Positions 1 through 8,726 are shown, counted from the stretch's first letter. The stretch: 57,148 nt of DNA from an uncultured Saprospiraceae bacterium (GCA_938028705.1 CALIZI010000159.1:1-57148), one strand, 5' to 3'. Program-made: numbers and translations. Notes: generated by a model not told the origin, from the letters alone.

Positions 1-141
1 CAATGTACTGATATTTAGCTAGTTACAAATTTTAGTACCCTGCCCACGTTTAGCAAACTTGAAAAGTTTACCAAACGGGTTTATGATACTTTGTGCAAAA
101 TTAATATCGTATAAAGTGTCAACTACATGGATGAACTTGTC
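1..141. repeat. R3 fold-back element, left copy (runs off the window edge)
   Basis: This stretch is close to the reverse complement of 3557-3698. It shares the words AGCAAACTTGAAAAGTTTAC and AATTAATATCGTAT. The two copies therefore form inverted repeats of at least 140 bases around the two-component gene pair. Because the match starts at base 1, the element probably continues outside the window. A third half copy lies at 3715-3827. Confidence 0.8.
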
Positions 142-283
142 AAAGTATCACTGCGAAAAATGCACATAATCACCAATATACGCTAATGACCATTAGAAAG
201 CCCATTGTATATGGGTTAAAGTGAGTGGTTTTCTTGGAATAACACGACATTCTTTATCCGTAGTTTTCAATTTAAATATAATT

Positions 284-583
284 GGACTTTGGGCAAAATG
301 GGAATTAGGAAATTGGGAAACTCGGTTTAAAATCGCAACTCATTGATAATCAATTGAATAAATTTTATTAATAAAATAAAACATGTAAGTAAGAGGACTG
401 AATTAAATTATAAAAATAATTCCACTAACTATCTAATTATCAGTATTTTAGTGTATTTTTTTTATAAAATAAAAATGTCCTACTACTTAATTAATTATTT
501 TTTGTAAAAATCTAAAAAAGTCCCGATAGTTATCGGGATTACCGAATTTCCCAATTTCCTAATTCCCATTTTGTCCAAAGTCT
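284..583 (-). repeat. R1 dispersed element, copy 1 (long form)
   Basis: The ends are inverted repeats: GGACTTTGGGCAAAATGGG on the left and CCCATTTTGTCCAAAGTC on the right. The interior holds the conserved R1 boxes, here reversed: an ACTCATTGATAATCAATTG box, an ACATGTAA box, a GTAAAAATCTAAAAAAGTCC box and a CCCGATAGTTATCGGG hairpin. At about 300 bp it is longer than the other copies (160-210 bp) because of an AT-rich insertion around 390-480. It encodes no protein. It resembles a MITE or a structured repeat, with no transposase in view. Confidence 0.8.
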
Positions 584-817
584 AAATATAAAAACCATAT
601 AAAAAACCTTTTCAAAGTTGGCAATTCTGGTTTTTTTTATATAAATTGTGTGACTGTGTAATATTCGACACACCTTCCTCATAACCTTCTGAATACTTAT
701 ATTCAAATCCATAATCATCAATTTGGAAGATTCAAGTAAATTGCTAAACAATAGCTCATTTTGTGCAACCTTCGGAATGTTTCTACGTAACAATTGGTAG
801 ATTGTGTTTGTTGGCAA
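584..817 (-). pseudogene. possible gene remnant running into R1
   Basis: A reading frame of 92 codons (817 to 539, minus strand) has a protein-like first half (residues 1-52, leucine- and isoleucine-rich with charged residues). Its last 15 codons (WTKWELGNWEIR) are simply a translation of the end of R1 copy 1. One reading is that R1 inserted into, or replaced the end of, a small gene. A chance frame is equally possible. No family is recognised. Confidence 0.2.
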
Positions 818-906
818 TAAAATATTGTAAAAATAAATATGATAAAAAGATGTTTTATGGTTGGATTGCCAAATAATTTTATTGCTCTAAATACATAAAT
901 ATTATT

Positions 907-1353
907 ATGAATAAAAATGGACGACCGGTAAATATTCTACTCATTGAAGATAATCCGGGTGATGTCAGATTGACCAAAGAAGCATTTAAAGAGAGTGGCA
1001 TGAATGTCAATCTCAATGTGGTCATGGATGGTGTGGAAGCACTATTATATTTAAAACAAGAAGGAACTTATACAAATGCAGTGATTCCTGATTTGATTTT
1101 ATTAGACCTCAATCTGCCGAAAAAAGACGGCAGAGAAGTCTTGGAAATCATTAAGAAGGATGATAATTTAATGTGTATTCCAGTAGTTGTATTGACGACT
1201 TCCGGTGCCGAACAAGATATTTCAAATAGTTATCGTTTACATGCGAATTGCTATCTGAATAAACCCATAGAATTTGATAAGTTTTTTGATTTGATTCAAA
1301 AGGTAGAAGATTTCTGGTTAAGCACAACCGTCCTGCCTACCATGATAGATTAA
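907..1353 (+). CDS. single-domain response regulator, Rcp1-like
   Basis: This is a stand-alone CheY-like receiver domain of 148 residues with no output domain. The acidic pocket (IEDNPGD, E14/D15), the phospho-acceptor Asp67 in LLDLNLP, the Thr in VLTTS and the conserved Lys in LNKPI are all present. The NPGD start and the LNLPKKDG signature are typical of Rcp1-type regulators, which often receive phosphate from phytochrome or PAS histidine kinases. It ends 17 bases before the hybrid kinase gene, so the two are probably co-transcribed and work in one phosphorelay. No phytochrome gene is seen, but the window starts close upstream. Confidence 0.9.
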   Translation: MNKNGRPVNILLIEDNPGDVRLTKEAFKESGMNVNLNVVMDGVEALLYLKQEGTYTNAVIPDLILLDLNLPKKDGREVLEIIKKDDNLMCIPVVVLTTSGAEQDISNSYRLHANCYLNKPIEFDKFFDLIQKVEDFWLSTTVLPTMID

Positions 1354-1370
1354 TTTATAAAATCATAGAT

Positions 1371-3314
1371 ATGAAAATTAATATCTTAGTTATTGATGAC
1401 TTGGAAGAAGATGCCAAACTGGTCAAGGTGTTTCTCAAACAAGCATCACTGAAGCATGATTTTTATTACGCAGAAACCCTGTATGAGGGCATAGAGTTGT
1501 GTGAAGAAAAAGAGATTGATTTGGTGTTGTTGGATTTGAGTTTACCTGATTCAAGAGGACTACGGACCCTGTCCGGTTTTCTTGAAAGGTCACCCAAAGA
1601 TATTCCTGTTATAGTCATGACAGGTACTTCTGATGAAATGGTAGGAGAGCAAGCAGTCAAATCCGGCGCACAAGATTATTTGGTCAAAGGCGAATTTGAT
1701 TACAAACTACTCTCTCGTGTTATTCGCCAAACACTGGCAAGATATAAAATATACAAAGAACTTCAGACCACAAACAAAGAACTCAATGTCATCAAAATAC
1801 GCTTTGAGCAAGCCAGTAAAATGGCAAATTTCGGGCATTGGGAAATTGATATTGTAACGAATGAAATGACTTGGTCGGACCAAGTGTATAAAATCTTTGG
1901 TTTCGAACCCGGACGCTTCAATCCCTCTAAGACGGATTATATGAATTATATACACCCCGATGATAGAGATTTAGTACAAAGTACATTTGAAGAAGCCATT
2001 AAAGACGGGCAATTGCACAAGATAGAATATCGCGTCAGGGTAGGTACATCACCTATGCAGTATGTTGCCAACCAATTCCAAATATCTTATGATAATGCCA
2101 GCGAACGAACCCTGCTCTTCGGTGTATTGCATGAAATTACAGAGCGCAAACGCTCGGAGGAACTTTTGGCACAACACAAAATATCGGAAGGCACTTCAAA
2201 AATGAAGGAAGAGATACTCGAAGATATGAGTTTCCATATCCGAACACCACTATCTTCCATAGTCAATCTTTCTTATATCCTAAACGGTTCGAATCTGGAT
2301 GAAGAGCAGGGTGAATCTGTAAAAGCCCTCCAACAATCCGTTGGTGACCTCTCTCTTGCGGTCAATAACATGCTCAATTTCTCCGTACTGCTTTCTGATA
2401 AGATTACAGTCGATGAAGAGCAATTTACTATTGAAAATATCATTCATGGCTTGGTCAAAATGTTCCAAATCAAGGCAAACCGTAAGAGTATTACCCTTGA
2501 TGTAGATGCTGACGAAAATTTACCAAAATATTTGATTGGTGACGAAACAAAAATCAATCAAGTCCTGTATAATATACTTGACAATGCCATAAAATACACC
2601 GAACATGGCGGCAGAGTAGAATTTGGAATAGAAGCCCAAACCATAGAAATGGGCAAAGCTACCATAGCATTCAGAATAGAGGACAATGGCGTGGGTATGA
2701 CAAAGGATAAAATTGAAGAAATCCTTGATGCCGACAGGTTGCTCAATATGAATGAGGAAGAAAAGAAAAAAGGCTTGGGACTTGCCATTGCCACCCGACT
2801 TACAGAGACTATGGGCGGCGAATTAAAAGTAGCCAGCGAAGAAGAAGAAGGCACAACATTTACCGTAGAAATCGGATTCAGCATTGCCGACGTAGCAGAA
2901 CAAGAGATAGGCGGCGAACCTATCAGACCCATGAAAATCCTCTTTGTAGAAGACCACTTCCTCAATCAAATTGCTACCAAACGAGTACTAACCATGTGGT
3001 CGGACCACGTAACGGTAGATATTGCAGATAACGGAAAAATCGGCGTAGAAAAATTCCAAGCCGAAGATTATGACGTTATACTCATGGACTTGCAAATGCC
3101 GATCATGAACGGCTTTGAAGCCACCGCACAAATACGTATGCTCGACCCTGATATACCCATTATAGCACTCTCAGCAAACACCAGTAAAACAGAAGCGGAT
3201 AAATGCTTTGCAACCGGAGTCAACGACTACCTTGCCAAACCATATAATCCCGAAGAACTCAAAGGTAAAATTATCACCTTAGTATATCGAAAACCCCGCA
3301 GAGGAGAAGAATAA
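1371..3314 (+). CDS. hybrid sensor histidine kinase (REC-PAS-HisKA-HATPase-REC)
   Basis: A cytoplasmic hybrid kinase of 647 residues with no membrane segment. In order: receiver domain (about 4-120, Asp55 in LLDLSLP), PAS fold (about 145-260), dimerisation/phospho-acceptor helices (about 270-345), HATPase (about 385-500; N box DNAIKYT, G1 EDNGVGM, G2 GLGLAI) and a C-terminal receiver (about 525-640, Asp573 in LMDLQMP). It probably exchanges phosphate with the Rcp1-like protein encoded 17 bases upstream. Odd point: the H box reads MSFHIRTPL, where families usually have MSHEIRTPL. The only histidine (His289) is thus one residue later than normal, and the usual position is Phe. Confidence 0.92.
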   Translation: MKINILVIDDLEEDAKLVKVFLKQASLKHDFYYAETLYEGIELCEEKEIDLVLLDLSLPDSRGLRTLSGFLERSPKDIPVIVMTGTSDEMVGEQAVKSGAQDYLVKGEFDYKLLSRVIRQTLARYKIYKELQTTNKELNVIKIRFEQASKMANFGHWEIDIVTNEMTWSDQVYKIFGFEPGRFNPSKTDYMNYIHPDDRDLVQSTFEEAIKDGQLHKIEYRVRVGTSPMQYVANQFQISYDNASERTLLFGVLHEITERKRSEELLAQHKISEGTSKMKEEILEDMSFHIRTPLSSIVNLSYILNGSNLDEEQGESVKALQQSVGDLSLAVNNMLNFSVLLSDKITVDEEQFTIENIIHGLVKMFQIKANRKSITLDVDADENLPKYLIGDETKINQVLYNILDNAIKYTEHGGRVEFGIEAQTIEMGKATIAFRIEDNGVGMTKDKIEEILDADRLLNMNEEEKKKGLGLAIATRLTETMGGELKVASEEEEGTTFTVEIGFSIADVAEQEIGGEPIRPMKILFVEDHFLNQIATKRVLTMWSDHVTVDIADNGKIGVEKFQAEDYDVILMDLQMPIMNGFEATAQIRMLDPDIPIIALSANTSKTEADKCFATGVNDYLAKPYNPEELKGKIITLVYRKPRRGEE

Positions 3315-3479
3315 ATGAATTAATCGATCAATCAGGTTAATTCAGTATTGTTAAAATAGTTTTTTAATTTTTATAAAATAATTATCTATAAATATTTTTT
3401 ATTATAAAAATATTAATGCTTTAAAAAAAATATATAAGGCTCCGGCTACTATAATAAAGATTAAACATTTGGAGGGATG

Positions 3480-3520
3480 GGACTTTGCACCGGCAACGGA
3501 GGCAAGGTCCTTCTTTTTTT
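3480..3520 (+). terminator. rho-independent terminator
   Basis: The stem GGACTTTGC (3480-3488) pairs with GCAAGGTCC (3502-3510) with one G-U pair. The loop is 13 bases and a run TTCTTTTTTT follows. It lies 165 bases after the hybrid kinase stop and probably ends that transcript. Confidence 0.75.
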
Positions 3521-3528
3521 GGTGCTAC

Positions 3529-3841
3529 TCAACTTCAATTTTGTTTTGAATTTGCGACAAGTTTATCTGATTGGTTGACACTTCATACGATATTAATTTT
3601 ACACAAAATATAAGTAACCCGTTTGGTAAACTTTTCAAGTTTGCTAAACGTGGGTAGGGTACTGAAGTTTATAACTAATTAAATATCGGCACATTACTTC
3701 TCCGATAGCTATCGGAGAGCAAACTTGAAAAGTTTACCAAACGGAGTATTTAAATTTTGTTTTGATTTTTAAAATCAATTTCCAAAAGTATCAACTACTT
3801 TTATGGTTTAGATAAACTTGTCGAATTTGCACTTGAAGTTG
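3529..3841. repeat. R3 long imperfect palindrome upstream of the GNAT gene
   Basis: The left arm starts CAACTTCAATTTTG at 3529 and the right arm ends CTTGAAGTTG at 3841. The arms pair along most of their length, including GACAAGTTTATC (3557) with GATAAACTTGTC (3811-3822) and ACCCGTTTGGTAAACTTTTC with GAAAAGTTTACCAAACGG. A short hairpin, CTCCGATAGCTATCGGAG, lies at about 3701-3718. The inner part, 3557-3698, is the inverted partner of bases 1-141. The palindrome ends 5 bases before the next start codon. The gap 3315-3846 holds only this repeat and the terminator. Confidence 0.75.
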
Positions 3842-3846
3842 AAACT

Positions 3847-4356
3847 ATGATAGAAACCAAGCGATTATTAATTACCGAATTTGAAAAAAAGGACTGGAAA
3901 GCCGTACACGAATACGCTTGCAGAGCCGACATACTCATCTATGAAATATGGGGACCCAATACCGTTGCCGATACGCAAGCCTTCATTGAGCGGGCTATCG
4001 CTGCCCGGCAGGTACAGCCACGCATGCTCTACGAATTTGCTATTTTTTTAAAAGAAGAAAAAAAATTGATTGGTGGCTGTACCTTTAGAAAAAAAGCGAA
4101 TTTGGAAGAAGGAACCATCGGTTATATTATTCATCCCGACCATTGGCAACAAGGATATGCCACAGAAGCCGTACAAGGATTAACACATTACATTAAGACC
4201 GATTTGAATATTCACCGGATTGAAGCCACCTGCGATACAAGAAACATCGCCTCCCAAAAAGTTCTCGAAAAATGTGGTTTTCAACAAAAAAACTACATTA
4301 AAGACCATTTTGAAATGAAAGGAACGATGCGTGATACTTTTCTTTATGCAATTTAG
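3847..4356 (+). CDS. GNAT family N-acetyltransferase (RimJ/RimL-like)
   Basis: A 169-residue protein of the Acetyltransf_3 type. It starts with the family's typical MIETKRLLITEF and has the core strand GTIGYIIHPDHWQQGYATEAV, which holds the acetyl-CoA pyrophosphate loop (QQGYAT). HRIEATCDTRNIASQKVLEKCGF follows, the usual 'N-xx-S-xx-vLeKxGF' ending. It should acetylate a primary amine from acetyl-CoA in the cytoplasm; the substrate (ribosomal protein N terminus, drug or small metabolite) cannot be read from sequence. It stands alone between a long palindrome and a 7-mer array, so it is probably transcribed singly. Confidence 0.88.
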   Translation: MIETKRLLITEFEKKDWKAVHEYACRADILIYEIWGPNTVADTQAFIERAIAARQVQPRMLYEFAIFLKEEKKLIGGCTFRKKANLEEGTIGYIIHPDHWQQGYATEAVQGLTHYIKTDLNIHRIEATCDTRNIASQKVLEKCGFQQKNYIKDHFEMKGTMRDTFLYAI

Positions 4357-4523
4357 TTCATAGTTCATAGGCAATAGTTCATAGTTCATGGTCAATAGTT
4401 CATGGTTCATAGTTCATGGTCAATAGTTCACAGTTCATAGTCAATAGTTCACAGGCAATCGTCTTCTATGAACCATGAACTATGAACTATGAACCATGAA
4501 CTATGAACTATTGACCATGAACT
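4354..4523. repeat. 7-mer word array with dyad symmetry (GTTCATA/TATGAAC)
   Basis: The array begins in the stop codon of the GNAT gene. Variants of GTTCATA, GTTCATG and GTCAATA repeat with a strict 7-base period to about 4460. After GTCTTCT the pattern turns into its reverse complement (ATGAACC, ATGAACT) to 4523. The RNA would fold into a long imperfect hairpin. Confidence 0.85.
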
Positions 4524-4761
4524 AATTTTAAATATAAAAAATACGTATAAAATGAGTTGAAATCACCCAAAAAGCGTTAAAACTGCATCCGATTTTCCAT
4601 TTTTAAGTAAAAAAATAAAAAATTCGTGTAAAGGAATTTAAATTTTGAGTAGCTTTGGTGTCCGATTCCGGTTGGTCGGTAGTTTTTCTGTTGATGTCCA
4701 CTGGCAGATGTAAAAAACTACGGGCTATGGACAGCTAAATTGTGGACGACTCGAATAAAAA

Positions 4762-7128
4762 ATGAGACATATTGTTCTAAGTATCTTGGGATTATTGGTG
4801 GCAGTGATGTGCTTCGGGCAAAGCGAAAGGCTATATGTCAAATTTTCGCGTGCGGCGGGTTTTTATAAACAAAGCGTAAACATCAAACTCACCTGCAACG
4901 ATGATAATGCGACCATATATTATACACGAGATGGCTCTGTGCCTTCGACACGCTCCATTCGTTATAAAGTACCATTCGAACTCGAAACGACGACCGTAGT
5001 ACGGGCTATTGCTGTAAAAGGCGATAGAAAAAGTAATACCGTTAGTAATACATATCTTATTGATTTTAAGACCACATTCCCGGTAGTTTCGCTTTCCCTC
5101 AATTCAGATTATCTTTTTGATGAAGAAATCGGACTCTTCCAAATGGGTCCGAATGCCGATTCCCTTTCACCTTATTACGGTGCCAATTTCTGGTCAAGAA
5201 AAGAAATACAAATCCATACGGAAATATTTGAAACCGACAAAGAACGCATCTTTGGTGCCAATACCGGAATGCGCCTGTTTGGTGGTATGAGTCGCCTTTT
5301 CCCACAAAAATCAATGGCTATCATGACCCGTAGCCGCTACGGACCTACCCGTTTCAGGCATCCGATGTTTCCCGAAAAAGACATCTCTACCTACAAATAT
5401 TTTGTTTTACGAAATACCGGAAGCGATTTTAACAAATCGCATATTCGTGATATATTTGTCAATTCGCTCATTGAGGGGATGGATCTTGAAAAACAAAGTT
5501 TTCGGGGGTCTCATGTCTTTTTAAATGGAGAATATTGGGGACTGTACAACATCCGCGAGAAAATCAACCGTTATTTTGTGGCTTCCCATACTGATGTACA
5601 CAAGGACAGTATGGACCTTATCGAACATGAAAGTCGGGTAAGGCGCGGTGATACCAAGCACTACAAAGCCATGCTTCAATATATGCGTGACCACGACCTC
5701 CGCGACCACGAAGCCTACCAGCACGTCAAAACCCTCATGGAGGTCGAAAATTATATAGATCACCAAGTCGTACAGATTTATATTGACAATGAGGATGCGG
5801 GAGGGAATATCAAATTCTGGCGACCACGCACGGACAACGGACGTTGGCGTTGGATACTCTACGATACCGACTGGGGCTACGGCTTACACGACCGCAAAGC
5901 CTACAAACACAATTCGCTCAATTTTCACCTTGAACCCGAAGGACCAAGATGGCCCAACCCGCCTTGGAGTACCTTCATACTTCGCAACCTGATGCGAAAC
6001 GAAGAGTTCAGATTGCAATTCGTCAATCGCTTTTGCGACCATATCAACACCTACTTCGATCCGGAATATACCCTCAATCATTTGGATACACTCCTGACCG
6101 TCTATGAACCCGAAATGAAGCGACACCTCAAACGCTGGGGCTTGAGCCGCTCAAGGCGCAAAAGACACTTGGAACGCATCCGCAAATTTGCCGTAGAACG
6201 TCCGGCGTACATGCGCGAAGATTTGCAAAAACGCTTCAACGCAGGCGATACCGTCCGTGTCAGTATTGAACATTCCAATGAAGGACGAATTATTTTTAAT
6301 GATAATATAGAAATTGAAAAAGAAGATTATACCGGATTGTATTTTCAAAATTTCCCCGTCAAAATCAATGCCCTGCCACACTTCGGCTACCGTTTTGTAG
6401 GTTGGGAAGGTCTGCCCGATACCTGCTCATTACCAACGGTTTATATGGATATATCCAAAGCCGAACACTATAAAGTCAAAGCCCTTTACGAAAAATCGAC
6501 CCACCCGATGGCAAACAAAGTGATGTTCAACGAAATCAGTTGCAACAACAAAACCACCGGCGATTGGGTAGAACTTTTCAATCACTCTGATGAGGACGTG
6601 AGCCTCAAAGACTGGTACTTTCTGGACAGAAAAAACGAATTTCGATTGCCCGATTCTATCCTGCATGCAGGTGACTATTTCATCCTTTGTGAAGATACTT
6701 CTGCCTTCAAAAAAGTATTCAGAGATGAAAAAAGAATCATCGGCAACTTCCCCTTCGGTTTGAGCAAACGCAAGGAGCGCATCGAACTTTATACACACGA
6801 AGGCGCACCCATCGACAGCCTACGCTACAAACTCGAACCAAGCGATTCTATATTTACCCTCAGCCTTAACCTGCCCACCAAAGACAACAGTGCTTTGGAC
6901 AGTTGGGATATTGTCGGAGGTTATGGTACACCGGGTATCGACAATCCTTCTTATGTAGAAGCCCAAGAAGTAGAAAGAGCAGCAAGGCAACGCCGAACCA
7001 ACAGCTACTTGATAGGTCTGCTTTTGGTACTCGGTTTGACTACCATTATCGGCACACGCTGGCGGTGGCGACGCTCCCGCAACAACAAAGCTAATACAAC
7101 AGTGCAAGGAGAATCGGTGGCAAGTTGA
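4762..7128 (+). CDS. CotH-kinase family surface protein with lamin-tail domain
   Basis: A 788-residue exported protein. Signal peptide 1-20 (ending CFGQ); chitobiase C-terminal-like Ig fold about 30-100 (ATIYYTRDGSVPS); CotH kinase-like domain about 110-480 with FVLRNTGSDFNKSHIRD, YWGLYNIREKIN and YDTDWGYG (367-374, the region of the metal-binding Asp); a bacterial repeat-like segment about 495-570; lamin-tail domain about 585-700 (FNEISCNNKTTGDWVELFN); C-terminal membrane helix near 748-765 followed by an Arg-rich tail. CotH proteins are atypical kinases that phosphorylate spore-coat proteins in Bacillus; the role in Bacteroidota is unknown. The C-terminal anchor replaces a T9SS domain. The spacer before it (4524-4761) shows nothing clear. 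Confidence 0.85.
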   Translation: MRHIVLSILGLLVAVMCFGQSERLYVKFSRAAGFYKQSVNIKLTCNDDNATIYYTRDGSVPSTRSIRYKVPFELETTTVVRAIAVKGDRKSNTVSNTYLIDFKTTFPVVSLSLNSDYLFDEEIGLFQMGPNADSLSPYYGANFWSRKEIQIHTEIFETDKERIFGANTGMRLFGGMSRLFPQKSMAIMTRSRYGPTRFRHPMFPEKDISTYKYFVLRNTGSDFNKSHIRDIFVNSLIEGMDLEKQSFRGSHVFLNGEYWGLYNIREKINRYFVASHTDVHKDSMDLIEHESRVRRGDTKHYKAMLQYMRDHDLRDHEAYQHVKTLMEVENYIDHQVVQIYIDNEDAGGNIKFWRPRTDNGRWRWILYDTDWGYGLHDRKAYKHNSLNFHLEPEGPRWPNPPWSTFILRNLMRNEEFRLQFVNRFCDHINTYFDPEYTLNHLDTLLTVYEPEMKRHLKRWGLSRSRRKRHLERIRKFAVERPAYMREDLQKRFNAGDTVRVSIEHSNEGRIIFNDNIEIEKEDYTGLYFQNFPVKINALPHFGYRFVGWEGLPDTCSLPTVYMDISKAEHYKVKALYEKSTHPMANKVMFNEISCNNKTTGDWVELFNHSDEDVSLKDWYFLDRKNEFRLPDSILHAGDYFILCEDTSAFKKVFRDEKRIIGNFPFGLSKRKERIELYTHEGAPIDSLRYKLEPSDSIFTLSLNLPTKDNSALDSWDIVGGYGTPGIDNPSYVEAQEVERAARQRRTNSYLIGLLLVLGLTTIIGTRWRWRRSRNNKANTTVQGESVAS

Positions 7129-7162
7129 TGATACTTTTTTTATAAAAATCGAATAACGAGTT

Positions 7163-7338
7163 TTTTTTATTTTAAAAATGCGCTTACTTGGCATTTCCGC
7201 AAAATACCCGTTGCGGTGCTTTACTCATTCGATACGACATCCATACTTTATAGCTTTTGTGTACTTATATTCGTTTTCTACTCGCCTGTTAAATATGCGG
7301 ATACACAGAATATTTCTCCCGGCATACAAATCAGAAAA
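7163..7338 (-). repeat. R2 dispersed repeat, reversed copy
   Basis: Its reverse complement lines up with 15580-15775 and 29083-29255. Shared words include GCATATTTA, TCGTATC, GGGTATTTTG and GCATTTTTAAAATAAAAAAA, in the same order and spacing. It fills most of the gap between the CotH gene and the convergent toxin-like gene. Confidence 0.65.
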
Positions 7339-7344
7339 GAAAAT

Positions 7345-8088
7345 TCAAGTCATATCAGATAGCAATCCCAATTCGATAATATCACTCACATTTTTCTCTT
7401 CCAATTTTTTCAATAACACATCACGACTTTCATCATTCAAATAACATAAAACGAAATTAAACGAATTATTTTTTTTCGGAAGTTGGTTTAAATCAATGTA
7501 GAGTCGGCACTTTTCACAAGGCTGATATTTGCTTTTCAAATCGTCAATATCTTTCAACAACGAAGAATATTCACAACTCAAAGGGGCATTATCATCCACT
7601 TTATAATCGTGTGTTTTGGCAGGTTGTATATTGTGTAGCGGGTCGAGCAAAACGATAGAAAATACCCGATTTTCATCCCAAAAACCCACAATTCTTCCGA
7701 GTGCTTTGGAAACTTGAAATTGAAGTAAGGGAAATTCATCTTCGTTTTCGAGATAGTGCTTGGGAATCCAGTTAAGGTCAGTCCTTTTTATTGGGATATT
7801 TTTAGCATCCCAATCAATTTTATGATAACGAAAATCTCTGCTCAACGTTGGATTGGCGGCTATTTCGTTGCGTGTCATTTTCGATAAATCACCAAGACGA
7901 TTTAGTAGGGAAACAAACCACTTTGATGGTGATTTATCCAATCCGAAATACTGAATTTGTTTGAAATAAGAAAATGAAAATGTCCACTTATCGGAGGGAA
8001 TATTTGTTTTCGATATTGGTGGAATGACAGGACGTTTTGGTATATCGGGTTTCCGAATGATTCTTTTACGCTTCTTGCTCATGTACAA
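7345..8088 (-). CDS. candidate toxin partner of a Panacea-domain antitoxin
   Basis: A 247-residue soluble protein of no firmly recognised family. It starts with a basic stretch (KKRKRIIRKP). It then has a WTFSFSYF...GLD...WFVSLLNRLGDLSKMT segment (about 35-75) and, around residues 135-160, RIVGFWDENRVFSIVLLDPLHN. The last pattern recalls the 'R-x-GF...F-x-hxLDPxH' motif of small toxins beside DUF4065/Panacea antitoxins. A CxxC pair (CEKC, about 195) follows. The first codon overlaps the end of the antitoxin gene by 23 bases, and Met3 (8082) is an alternative start. Toxicity is inferred from context and this weak likeness only. Confidence 0.5.
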   Translation of the reverse strand: MYMSKKRKRIIRKPDIPKRPVIPPISKTNIPSDKWTFSFSYFKQIQYFGLDKSPSKWFVSLLNRLGDLSKMTRNEIAANPTLSRDFRYHKIDWDAKNIPIKRTDLNWIPKHYLENEDEFPLLQFQVSKALGRIVGFWDENRVFSIVLLDPLHNIQPAKTHDYKVDDNAPLSCEYSSLLKDIDDLKSKYQPCEKCRLYIDLNQLPKKNNSFNFVLCYLNDESRDVLLKKLEEKNVSDIIELGLLSDMT

Positions 8089-8560
8089 TCAGGCTCTTGT
8101 AGTATTTTTTCATTAAATTTGGTTCGATGATACGGTTGCTGCGTTCAACAGGAGACAAATCTTTTCGGGTCTCTTGCCAAGGCAATTCTCTATGACTCAA
8201 GCCCTCCAATTGTGCGCCCGAATATGGCATATATACTTCTAACACTGAATCAATATGGATTTTCTGTTCTTCCGTCAAAATAAGTCCGACCTGTTCGTTT
8301 TGCACATCTTCCAACTCAATATCCGAATACAGTATTTTGCTAGGTTTGAATCGTTCAAAAATTTCTTTATTGACCGGACCATGAATCCATGCTTGAAAAT
8401 CTTCGACAAATAATTTTTTATCATAATTCGCTAAATACCAAGCCTGTATATAGTACAATAGTTTTTGTAATTTTAAATGATTCAATGGTGTATCTACATC
8501 ACCTTTCGTTTGAATGATGATGTAATCTGTAACGTCGTGTATATTTGCAAAATTCTGCAT
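8066..8560 (-). CDS. Panacea (DUF4065/SocA-like) antitoxin
   Basis: 164 residues from the chosen start. The Panacea signature is clear: LNHLKLQKLLYYIQAWYLA (about 24-42), then FQAWIHGPV and, near the end, the region around SGAQLEGLSHRELPWQETR. Panacea domains act as antitoxins for many unrelated toxins, and SocA is an adaptor-type example. I start at 8560 because a promoter (8586-8617) places transcription start near 8580, after the upstream Met codons at 8605-8608. The downstream gene overlaps by 23 bases, a coupling typical of toxin-antitoxin pairs. Confidence 0.82.
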   Translation of the reverse strand: MQNFANIHDVTDYIIIQTKGDVDTPLNHLKLQKLLYYIQAWYLANYDKKLFVEDFQAWIHGPVNKEIFERFKPSKILYSDIELEDVQNEQVGLILTEEQKIHIDSVLEVYMPYSGAQLEGLSHRELPWQETRKDLSPVERSNRIIEPNLMKKYYKSLIVHEQEA

Positions 8561-8585
8561 GATATTTTGTTGTTTTACAACTAAA

Positions 8586-8617
8586 CAAAAATAGCGAAAA
8601 ACCATCAATAAAACAAC
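8586..8617 (-). promoter_or_regulatory. Bacteroidota-type promoter of the Panacea operon
   Basis: On the minus strand GTTG (8614-8617) is followed after 20 bases by TATTTTTG (8586-8593), matching the TAnnTTTG -7 box. Start of transcription would be near 8580, about 20 bases before the ATG at 8560. Confidence 0.55.
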
Positions 8618-8726
8618 AACCTGACATTTCTTGTTTCAAAAAATTTGTTTTTACTTTATTTTTATTCAAAATCAAGATATTCTCTGTAAATTACACCAGA
8701 AAATAATACGATTCAACAATAATAAA

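Noticed and set aside
2558-2965. 135-codon open frame antisense to the hybrid kinase
   Set aside because: It mirrors the HATPase and linker coding strand; the sense frame has all kinase motifs, and the antisense product shows no family features.
3420-3520. Riboswitch or small RNA after the hybrid kinase
   Set aside because: Only a terminator hairpin is supported; no known riboswitch core could be read.
4354-4523. CRISPR array
   Set aside because: The 7-base words have no spacers of constant length and reverse into their complement; no cas genes are present.
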